Below, one piece after another: positions 8,763 to 16,077 of a DNA stretch of 48,781 nucleotides. How positions within the stretch are numbered: position 1 is the stretch's first letter; every line of letters starts with the position of its first letter. Position numbers and translations under genes: made by a program. Under the pieces are notes generated by a model, which was not told the DNA's origin, searched no databases, and worked only from the letters and a program-made list of their open reading frames with translations. The stretch comes from Gammaproteobacteria bacterium. GTDB taxonomy: Bacteria; Pseudomonadota; Gammaproteobacteria; Steroidobacterales; Woeseiaceae. Location: assembly GCA_009937445.1 (NCBI GenBank), contig JAACFM010000008.1, positions 1 to 48,781 of the forward strand. Direction: 5' to 3'.

Positions 8763-9641
8763 TTATACAGGTAGTTTCGACCGGCTTTCGCGCCAAATGA
8801 TTAATAGATTTGAGGCAATAACCACGGCGGCACCGGTCAGCACGGCGGGCAGGGGCAACTCGTTCCAGATCATCCAGCCAAACAAGGTTGCCCAGATGAT
8901 GCCGGTGTAATTAAAAACGCTGACGACGGCAGCCGGGGCATGCCGGTAGGCCACTGATAGCATCCATTGTGCGGCAGCGCCCGAAAAGCCGACACCGATA
9001 AGAAGTGGAACCTCGCCCATTGTCGGGGTAACAGCAACAAAGGGCATTGCTACCGCTGTTAGCAGCGTGCCAACCATGAAGAAATACAGGCTGATGGTCT
9101 CCGGGCTTTCGTAGCGGCCGAGATAGCGCAAGATGATCTGCAGCGTTGCGTGCAGCAGGGCAGCGCAGAGCGCGACCAGGATTCCGAGTGTGTAAACGTC
9201 GCCGGTTGGACGCACCATGATGATGACACCCACGAAACCGATGGCAACCGCAGACCAGCGGTACGGGCCAACGGTTTCTTTGAGAATAATGACCGCCAGG
9301 ATGGGAATGAAAAGCGACGAAGTAAACAGCAGCGCTGTGGTGTCGGCCAACGGCATCAACGAGTAAGCAAGAAACGTGACGGTGAGGCTGATGGCGCCGA
9401 GCACCGCACGAAAACCGACCAGGGCGGGTTTGGTGTTCAATTTCAGGATTTCACGGCGGCCAAGCGCAAACACGACGAAGAGAAACGGCAGGCTGCCCAA
9501 CAGGTTTCGATAGAACGCTATTTCAATAACGGAATGATTCGCGCTCAATAGTTTGGCGAGCAGCACCATAATCGAAAACATGAAGTGCGCGCCGACCGCC
9601 GCGGCCATGCCAAGGATGACGTTCTCGCGTTCCCGCGTCAC
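8763..9641 (-). CDS. DMT-superfamily transporter (EamA family)
   Basis: A 292-residue membrane protein of the usual EamA length, with ten hydrophobic helices arranged as two repeats of about 140 residues. Characteristic pieces are EIAFYRNLLGSLPF after the first helices, ADTTALLFTSSLFIPILAVIILKE at the end of the first repeat, and FNYTGIIWATLFGWMIWNE in the second. Members export or import metabolites such as amino acids or nucleotide sugars across the inner membrane. It is the first gene of a two-gene transcript with the MFS gene. Nothing in the sequence indicates its substrate. Confidence 0.83.
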   Translation of the reverse strand: MTRERENVILGMAAAVGAHFMFSIMVLLAKLLSANHSVIEIAFYRNLLGSLPFLFVVFALGRREILKLNTKPALVGFRAVLGAISLTVTFLAYSLMPLADTTALLFTSSLFIPILAVIILKETVGPYRWSAVAIGFVGVIIMVRPTGDVYTLGILVALCAALLHATLQIILRYLGRYESPETISLYFFMVGTLLTAVAMPFVAVTPTMGEVPLLIGVGFSGAAAQWMLSVAYRHAPAAVVSVFNYTGIIWATLFGWMIWNELPLPAVLTGAAVVIASNLLIIWRESRSKLPV

Positions 9642-9896
9642 GCGTTATGCGACGCTGTACAAAACGTTCGTTCAGGTGCCTTCATCAGTGGTGAACTCAA
9701 GCGTCGATGTTGGGCGCAGTTTATCCAAAAGAGACCGTCGGTGCGCGCTGTTGCGTAATAAGCTGGGGTATTCAGTATGAGTCTTGATCGTAATTCCGGA
9801 GTCACAGCCGATTCGAACCCCGAAGAGAGTTTTTCAGGTTAGGCAAGACCTTCACGGTCGGGTAGGATGAACGTCTCATCCAATGGGTAGAACGAA
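9642..9896. other. Intergenic region between divergent DMT transporter and radical SAM operon
   Basis: This 255-base gap must contain promoters for both directions, but no convincing -35/-10 pair stands out by eye. TAGGAT near 9865 could be a -10 for the radical SAM operon. No open reading frame, hairpin or tRNA was found that I would defend. Confidence 0.4.
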
Positions 9897-11252
9897 ATGC
9901 TGAAGATCTGTTTGCTTTCGCCCAAAGGTCCGCTCTACCGTCATCGGGGCGGCATCTTTCGCAAATCATTGCGCTACTCGCCGTTAACGCTGCCGACTCT
10001 TGCGGCGCTCATTCCCACAGATATTGAACACGAGTTAACGTTATTCGACGAAGGTATTGAGGAGATACCCGCCGACCTTGATGCCGACATAATTGGCATT
10101 ACTGTGATCACCGGCACGGCGAAAAGATCATACGAAATCGCCGCACAGTTTCGGGCACGTGGCATTACGGTTGTGCTTGGCGGCCCGCACATCACCCTGG
10201 TGCCTGATGATGCGAAACCTCATGCAGATGCCATCGTCGTCGGCTACGCAGAAGATACCTGGCCACAGTTATTGCGCGATTTTCAAAAAGGTGCATTGCA
10301 GCCGCGGTATACGCAATCTCCGGATCTAAGCCTTGCCGGCCGACCTCGTGCGCGGCGTGATCTGATCCAGAGTAACCGCTACGCCAAGACGCACGTTTTT
10401 GAGGCCACTCGCGGCTGTGTGCATCGATGCGATTTTTGTGTCGTGCCCTTCGCCTGGGGACGCAAGCCATACCAAAAACCGGTCGCTGAGGTTATCGATG
10501 AGATTCGCTCTACCGGAGCAAGAAGGGCAATTTTTGTCGATCTGAACCTGGTCGCGGACAAGGACTATGCGACTGAACTCTTTGAGGCCCTTATTCCCCT
10601 GAAGCTCATATGGGCCGGCCTGGCCACTAATTTGCTCGCCCGCGACGAGCAACTTCTTGATCTTTGTGCCCGGTCTGGCTGCAAAGGAATATTGGTAGGC
10701 CTTGAGTCGATCTCCCAGCAAGGGCTTAAAGACATACACAAAGGCTTCAACACGCCGGAGTTGTACGCTGAATGGATCGAGAATTTTCACGCTCACGGAA
10801 TCGCGGTCAACGGCACCTTCGTTTTTGGCCTTGATGACGATACGCCTGAGGTATTTGAGCGCACCGCTGAATTTGTCATTGATACCGGCATAGACCTGCC
10901 GCGATTCGCCATCCTCACGCCGTTTCCGGGCACGGCTCTTTACAAGCGGCTAGAGAATGAAGGTCGCATTACGACCCGGGATTGGGAGCTTTATGATGGC
11001 CAGCACGTGGTATTCAAGCCTGCACAAATGAGCGCCGACGCTCTGCAAAAGGGCAACATGGCCACCTGGCGAAAGGTCTATGGATACCGTTCGATAGCAC
11101 AACGAATGCGTCATACACCTGTCTCCAAACTGATGTTTCTTGGCGCAAATATGGGCTATCGTTTTTACGCCAATCGACTCGACCAGTTTTACAATTGCGA
11201 CTGGCGTTTGATGGCCTCGCCGGTAGCATTGCGCTCTCAGGAGAGTCGTTGA
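9897..11252 (+). CDS. Cobalamin-binding-type radical SAM protein (rSAM1)
   Basis: A 451-residue protein. Residues 1-130 form a Rossmann-like domain of the B12-binding type (DIIGITVITGTAKRSYEIA, then VVLGGPHITLVPDDA), without the cobalamin His motif DxHxxG. The radical SAM core starts with CVHRCDFC; Cys174, Cys178 and Cys181 should hold the [4Fe-4S] cluster that cleaves S-adenosylmethionine. The region IFVDLNL replaces the FFVDDNI seen in the other three paralogues of this window, so it is the most divergent of the four. A C-terminal domain follows LTPFPGTALYKRLE, as in HpnP-like proteins. Known relatives methylate unactivated carbons (hopanoid C2/C3) or build rings. It is first in a five-gene operon; rSAM2 begins 2 bases later. 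Confidence 0.88.
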   Translation: MLKICLLSPKGPLYRHRGGIFRKSLRYSPLTLPTLAALIPTDIEHELTLFDEGIEEIPADLDADIIGITVITGTAKRSYEIAAQFRARGITVVLGGPHITLVPDDAKPHADAIVVGYAEDTWPQLLRDFQKGALQPRYTQSPDLSLAGRPRARRDLIQSNRYAKTHVFEATRGCVHRCDFCVVPFAWGRKPYQKPVAEVIDEIRSTGARRAIFVDLNLVADKDYATELFEALIPLKLIWAGLATNLLARDEQLLDLCARSGCKGILVGLESISQQGLKDIHKGFNTPELYAEWIENFHAHGIAVNGTFVFGLDDDTPEVFERTAEFVIDTGIDLPRFAILTPFPGTALYKRLENEGRITTRDWELYDGQHVVFKPAQMSADALQKGNMATWRKVYGYRSIAQRMRHTPVSKLMFLGANMGYRFYANRLDQFYNCDWRLMASPVALRSQESR

Positions 11253-11254
11253 TC

Positions 11255-12637
11255 ATGCCCGGAACGGAATTCAGGCTGACGTTGATCCATCCCTGCGTTG
11301 GGCGCTGGGCCGGCGACAAGAAATACATCCGCAGTTGGCAGATGGAACCGCTGGCACCGGCAGTACTCGCCGGCTTGACGCCGCCTGATATCGATATCCA
11401 GTTTTATGACGACCGGCTTGAGGCAATACCGTTTGATGAATCGACAAACCTCGTCGCGATCAGTATCGAAACCTATACCGCGCGCCGAGCCTACCAAATT
11501 GCAAGCGAATACCGGAGCAGGGGCGTCCGTGTTGTTCTCGGCGGCTTCCACGCAACGCTCTGCCCTGAGGAAGCGGCCCTGTATGCCGATGCTGTTGTTA
11601 TCGGTGAAGCTGAAGCCCAATGGGCCGCGCTAATAGACGATGCCCGTCACGGCACGTTGAAGCAGTTTTACCGGCAGCCAGAACGGCCACCGCTGGATAA
11701 GACCCGTCTGGACAGAAGTATCTTCCTTGGCAAACGCTACTTGCCGATTACACTTATTGAAGCCGGACGCGGCTGCCACTTTCGCTGTGAGTTTTGTGCG
11801 GTGCAGTCCTATTTCAACGCAACCCAGGTGCGTCGACCCATCGACCACATACTCGAGGAAGTGCACAACACCCGGAAACGGGGCGGGTTTTATTTCTTTG
11901 TCGATGACAACATCACGTCGAATTTTGACGAAGGTAAGGAATTGTATCGGCAACTGGCCAAGTACAAGATTCGCTGGGTTTCCCAGGCAAGCATCAACGC
12001 GGCCCACGACGAGGAGTTTTTGCAACTCATTTCCAGGAGTGGCTGCGAAGGCTTACTGGTTGGTTTCGAGAGTCTGAATCGCGAAACACTCCGGCAAATG
12101 AAAAAGAAGTTCAACACGATGGGTGGTGGATATGAAAAAGCTTTAAACAATCTGAATAAATACAACATCCGGCTTTATGCGACGTTCGTATTTGGCTACG
12201 ACCAGGACACCGCCGAAACCTTTGCTGCGACTTTGGAGTTCGCAAACAGACACAAATTCTTTATGGCCGCGTTCAACCACCTCACCCCGTTTCCCGGTAC
12301 GCCACTTTACAAACGCCTGGAGGAACAAGGGCAGCTACTTTACGACGCATGGTGGATGGACCCGGCGTATTCCTATAACAAAATGCCGTTCAAACCTGCT
12401 TTGCTCGAGCCGGAGGAACTGCAACAACTTTGCATCGAAGTTCGAGCTCAATTTTACTCCACGAGGAATATCTTGCGGCGTTTCACTAACCCGGTAAATC
12501 GCTCGAACTTCTTTATGGCGCGTCAATACCCGCTTATTAATTTCATGATGCGGCGTGAAGTACACCAGCGCAACGATTTGCCACTCGGCGACGAGGGATG
12601 GAATGGCTCGCTGGTGCCGCAGCGGGAGTGTGCGTGA
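11255..12637 (+). CDS. Cobalamin-binding-type radical SAM protein (rSAM2)
   Basis: A 460-residue paralogue of rSAM1. I chose the ATG at 11255, preceded by AGGAGAG and 2 bases after the rSAM1 stop, over a possible upstream start inside rSAM1. The N-terminal B12-type domain shows FYDDRLEAIPFDE, ISIETYTARRAYQIA and VVLGGFHATL. The cluster motif is CHFRCEFC (Cys174, 178, 181), followed by YFFVDDNIT and LTPFPGTPLYKRLEEQG. The C-terminal domain contains DAWWMDP and FKPALLEPEELQQLC, motifs shared with the paralogues at 19055-20368 and 22642-23973 and recalling HpnP-like enzymes. The substrate is unknown, and I infer a lipid or acyl chain from the desaturase, GH3 and PAP2 neighbours. Confidence 0.88.
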   Translation: MPGTEFRLTLIHPCVGRWAGDKKYIRSWQMEPLAPAVLAGLTPPDIDIQFYDDRLEAIPFDESTNLVAISIETYTARRAYQIASEYRSRGVRVVLGGFHATLCPEEAALYADAVVIGEAEAQWAALIDDARHGTLKQFYRQPERPPLDKTRLDRSIFLGKRYLPITLIEAGRGCHFRCEFCAVQSYFNATQVRRPIDHILEEVHNTRKRGGFYFFVDDNITSNFDEGKELYRQLAKYKIRWVSQASINAAHDEEFLQLISRSGCEGLLVGFESLNRETLRQMKKKFNTMGGGYEKALNNLNKYNIRLYATFVFGYDQDTAETFAATLEFANRHKFFMAAFNHLTPFPGTPLYKRLEEQGQLLYDAWWMDPAYSYNKMPFKPALLEPEELQQLCIEVRAQFYSTRNILRRFTNPVNRSNFFMARQYPLINFMMRREVHQRNDLPLGDEGWNGSLVPQRECA

Positions 12638-12650
12638 CGAGGGCTGTGTG

Positions 12651-13766
12651 ATGTCGGCTAATCTGGAGTTCGAATTAGCGACAGCCAGTACTGAGGGCGA
12701 TTTTCGCCAGCTGCTCAGAGAAAATGCCCTCGCTGGCAATATCAATCTTTTACTCACAAGAGAACCGGACGCATTTCATGCGGCGGCGATTTCAGGTGAC
12801 CACTACGAGCTGATGCTCGCTTACCGGCAGAACCCTCGGCAACTCGTCGGTGGCGGCGCACGATTCGAACTTGATGCTTACGTCAATGGAGACATCACAC
12901 GCATCGGTTATCTCGGCGAGCTGCGTGTGCACGGCGGATTTCAAAAGCGCAGGACCTTGCTGCTGGAAGCGTATCGCGCAATGCGCAAACGTCATGAGGC
13001 TGGCAATGCCGCCGCCTACATAACCACGATTATTTCGGACAATAAATCGACTCGCCGTCTACTCGAAGCGGGCCTCTCCGACATGCCGACCTACCAGCCG
13101 CTGGAGGAAATGGTGACGTTGACGATTCCTGCACGTCAGGCGGCGAAAGCCCGTACTCCGTCCATTCAGGTTGAACAGGACCCTGCTATACGGATCGACG
13201 AACTTGCTGAACGGCTAAGCGCAAGCGGCCGCGACTACCAGTTTCACCCGGTTTGGACTACCGAGACCTTGCTATCTCCTGAGCGTTGTCGCGGTATTTC
13301 CCCCTCGGATTTCTTTGTCGTTAGGGATGGCGACCGCATACAAGGTGCGCTGTGTTTGTGGGATCAGCGCGCGTTCAAACAGTCCGTTGTGGCTGCCTAT
13401 TCAAGGCAATTGGCACGGGCACGACCATTTTTTAATCTCGTCGCACCGCTACTGCGACAACCACGCTTGCCGCCGCCGGGGCAGCAGCTGGAAAGTGCTT
13501 TCCTGTCACACCTGTCAGTGGACCCCGATGACGAAGCGACACTGCTCGCACTCGTGCGGAAAGCTGGCGAAAGCGCAGTCAGTCGTGGAATCAACTACAT
13601 CATGCTCGGTCTCGCTGGCAGAAGTCGATTTTGCGAGATGTTGCAGAAGCGGTTTTCCTGCCACCGCTATGCAAGCATGATCTATCTCGTTTACTGGCAA
13701 GATGGCCGTGAATTCGCGTGTAAGATAGATGACCGCATACCGCATCCGGAGATGGCTATTCTGTGA
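12651..13766 (+). CDS. GNAT-like acyltransferase
   Basis: A 371-residue cytoplasmic protein. The ATG at 12651, 13 bases after the rSAM2 stop, is preferred over upstream starts that lie inside rSAM2. The first half reads as a GNAT fold: YELMLAYRQNPR, IGYLGELRVHGGFQKRRTLLLEAYRAM (a beta strand then the acyl-CoA-binding loop region) and YITTIISDNKSTRRLLEAG, a typical GNAT ending. The second half has a second, weaker GNAT-like pattern (SDFFVVRDGDRIQGALCLWDQ ... LSHLSVDPDDEATLLALVRKAGESA), so it may be a tandem GNAT. Such enzymes move acyl groups from acyl-CoA or acyl carrier protein to amines. Its stop overlaps the GTG start of the next gene as GTGA (13763-13766). Confidence 0.7.
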   Translation: MSANLEFELATASTEGDFRQLLRENALAGNINLLLTREPDAFHAAAISGDHYELMLAYRQNPRQLVGGGARFELDAYVNGDITRIGYLGELRVHGGFQKRRTLLLEAYRAMRKRHEAGNAAAYITTIISDNKSTRRLLEAGLSDMPTYQPLEEMVTLTIPARQAAKARTPSIQVEQDPAIRIDELAERLSASGRDYQFHPVWTTETLLSPERCRGISPSDFFVVRDGDRIQGALCLWDQRAFKQSVVAAYSRQLARARPFFNLVAPLLRQPRLPPPGQQLESAFLSHLSVDPDDEATLLALVRKAGESAVSRGINYIMLGLAGRSRFCEMLQKRFSCHRYASMIYLVYWQDGREFACKIDDRIPHPEMAIL

Positions 13767-14488
13767 AGGGACAATTTCTTAAGCGCAGCGTCATAAGCGA
13801 TGCGACGAAAGCGCAAATGTACCGGTTGTTCTGTTCGCAGTTCGAAAATGTGTCGATGCAGCAGTTCGTCGCCGACCTTGACGAGAAGAACTGGGTATTG
13901 CTCCTGCACAACAAGTCGGGCGACCTGATCGCTTTCTCCAGCATGCATGTCTATGAGACACAGATCGGCGACCGCAACGTAACGCTCGTGTATTCCGGTG
14001 ACACCACCGTTGACAGCAGCACCTGGAGCGACTCGGCTCTCAGCTACAACATCATGGGCGCATTTTCCTGGTTGCAGCGCCACTACAATACCGATCACCT
14101 TTACTGGTTTTTGCTCGTATCCGGTTATCGAACGTATCGGCTTTTGCCAGTATTCAGTGAGTATTTTTATCCGCGATTCGACGCACCAACACCACAGTCG
14201 ATCCAGGTCATGATGAATGCGATGGCAAGCGAACGCTTCGGCAGTAATTACGACGCCGAGTCGGGTATCGTTCGTCTTGATGTTCCATCAGTACTTAAAG
14301 ACGGGTATATCGACATTCCTGAAAATCGACTGGCTGATCCGAACGTCGCTTTTTTTGCCGAACGCAATCCGGGACATCTGCAAGGCGACGAATTACTTTG
14401 CTTTGCTGAGCTTGCGGAGAGCAAGCTCACGCGACTTGGCAAACGAATGTGGCAAAAAGGTCAGAAGCTGTTTCCGGATGACGCATGA
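13763..14488 (+). CDS. Uncharacterised protein of radical SAM/GH3 operon
   Basis: I do not recognise this 241-residue protein. It starts with GTG inside the stop of the GNAT-like gene (GTGA overlap), which implies translational coupling. It has no signal peptide or membrane segment. The N-terminal half (VLLLHNKSGDLIAFSSMHV, NVTLVYSGDTTVDSSTW, HLYWFLLVSGYRTYRLLPVF) has the alternating strand pattern of a GNAT or acyl-carrier-linked acyltransferase without an obvious acyl-CoA loop; the C-terminal half is rich in charged residues. Its stop overlaps the ATG of the GH3 gene (ATGA, 14485-14488). The tight overlap on both sides suggests that it works with the GNAT-like and GH3 proteins, perhaps as a second transferase or a subunit. 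Confidence 0.7.
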   Translation: MKGQFLKRSVISDATKAQMYRLFCSQFENVSMQQFVADLDEKNWVLLLHNKSGDLIAFSSMHVYETQIGDRNVTLVYSGDTTVDSSTWSDSALSYNIMGAFSWLQRHYNTDHLYWFLLVSGYRTYRLLPVFSEYFYPRFDAPTPQSIQVMMNAMASERFGSNYDAESGIVRLDVPSVLKDGYIDIPENRLADPNVAFFAERNPGHLQGDELLCFAELAESKLTRLGKRMWQKGQKLFPDDA

Positions 14489-16077
14489 AGTTTTCTGCCA
14501 CACTCGGAAACGTCAGTTGGCTGGCAGCCAGTCTTCCCGAGTACCGGCGATTCAAGCGCGACAGTCTGAATCTCGAGAGAACCCAACGACGTCGACTTAA
14601 TGAATACCTGCGGCGCAATGCGGATACTGCCTTCGGCTTGCAGCACAATTTCGCGGGCATCGGCAGCTGGGAAGAATATACAGAGCAGGTGCCGATTCGC
14701 AGTTACGATGACTTTGAGCCGTGGATTTCGCGAATTGCAGCAGGCGAACAACAGGTCTTGACGCAAGACCCTGTGCGGCTATTCGAGCCTTCCAGTGGCT
14801 CATCCGGCCCGGCGAAACTAATACCCTACACGCAGTCGTTGCAGAACGAGATCCGGCGGGGCGTCGCAGCGTGGTCGGCGAACAATTTTCTTTCTCAACC
14901 AGAATTGCTGACCGGACGATCCTACTGGTCGTTAACACCGCAAATGGACGCTATTGAGAATAGTGACTCATCCATACCTGTCGGCTTTGACGAAGACAGC
15001 GCCTACCTCGGTGGGGTAACGCGACATCTGATCAATCGCACTCTGGCGACAAAATCAGCATTGCGGCTGGTGAGTGATATGGATGTGTTTTGGCACTTGA
15101 CGCTGCTGATGCTGCTGCAATGCCCGGATCTGCGATTTATTTCGGTTTGGCACCCCTCATATTTCGGCCTTCTCATTGAGCGCATGCGAACGAGCTGGCC
15201 CCGCTTGCTGCAGGACCTTGAAGCCGGTTATGAGATCACAAATCCCGCTGTGCGGATTCCCCGGGACCCGGCGCGTGGGCGCGACCTGCGGTCAATCGGA
15301 TGCGACAATCTGCACCTGATTTGGCCCAGGCTGAGCACGATAAGTTGCTGGACCGACGGCCACGCGGCAACTTATATACCGCAGCTGCGCGAACTCCTGC
15401 CCAATGTGACTCTTCAGGCTAAAGGGCTTGTGGCGACGGAAGGATTCATTAGCCTTCCATTCGATAACTTGCGGCCCCTGGCCGCGCGCAGTCATGTCTT
15501 CGAGTTTCTGGACAGTAGCGACAAACTATTCGCACCCTGGCAACTCGAGAAAGGCAAGGAATATTCGGTGGTCATCACTACCGGTGGCGGTCTCTATCGC
15601 TACCGCCTGGGCGATCGCATCCTGGTTGATGATTTCTTCGGTGAGTTGCCATGCTTCTGCTTCGTGGGCAAAGAAGATCAGGTGGTCGATTTCTATGGCG
15701 AGAAGCTGAATGAGAATTTCGTTGCCACTGTGCTCTCTGAGGTACTTGGAAAAAGCGATCTTGAGCCGCGTTTTTCCCTGCTCGCTCTCGAGGACACACT
15801 CACGCCTCCGGCCTATGTAGCCTATCTGGAACTCGACGGTGATATACCCGACTCACTGGCAGCGCAAATTGATCAGGCGCTGCGCGATAATCCACACTAC
15901 GATCTTTGTATCCGGCTCGGCCAGCTCGCAAATGCAGAGGTCAGGCGAGTCCGGAGCGACGCCTTTAAGCGTTACTCACAACGACTCTCGAAGATGGGAA
16001 TGCGCTTGGGCGACATCAAACCAACACCGCTCAGCAAGCATAGTGGATGGCACCAGTGGTTTGGCATAGAGAACTAA
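14485..16077 (+). CDS. GH3-family acyl-adenylating/acyl-amide synthetase
   Basis: A 530-residue member of the GH3 (auxin-responsive promoter) family. SSGSSGPAKLIPYT at about residues 109-122 is the ATP-binding loop of the ANL superfamily; ATEGFISLP is the second nucleotide motif, and VITTGGGLYRYRLGD the third. GH3 proteins adenylate a carboxylic acid and pass the acyl group to an amine, usually an amino acid. In bacteria they are poorly studied and appear in natural-product and lipid clusters. It is last in the five-gene operon that starts with rSAM1, so its substrate may be the acid modified by the radical SAM enzymes. Its TAA stop overlaps the stop of the opposing exporter gene. Confidence 0.85.
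   Translation: MKFSATLGNVSWLAASLPEYRRFKRDSLNLERTQRRRLNEYLRRNADTAFGLQHNFAGIGSWEEYTEQVPIRSYDDFEPWISRIAAGEQQVLTQDPVRLFEPSSGSSGPAKLIPYTQSLQNEIRRGVAAWSANNFLSQPELLTGRSYWSLTPQMDAIENSDSSIPVGFDEDSAYLGGVTRHLINRTLATKSALRLVSDMDVFWHLTLLMLLQCPDLRFISVWHPSYFGLLIERMRTSWPRLLQDLEAGYEITNPAVRIPRDPARGRDLRSIGCDNLHLIWPRLSTISCWTDGHAATYIPQLRELLPNVTLQAKGLVATEGFISLPFDNLRPLAARSHVFEFLDSSDKLFAPWQLEKGKEYSVVITTGGGLYRYRLGDRILVDDFFGELPCFCFVGKEDQVVDFYGEKLNENFVATVLSEVLGKSDLEPRFSLLALEDTLTPPAYVAYLELDGDIPDSLAAQIDQALRDNPHYDLCIRLGQLANAEVRRVRSDAFKRYSQRLSKMGMRLGDIKPTPLSKHSGWHQWFGIEN

Noticed and set aside
9801-9835. T-loop-like GGGGTTCGAATC on the minus strand, suggesting a tRNA
   Set aside because: The flanking bases do not pair as a T stem, and no D arm, anticodon arm or acceptor stem can be folded around it.
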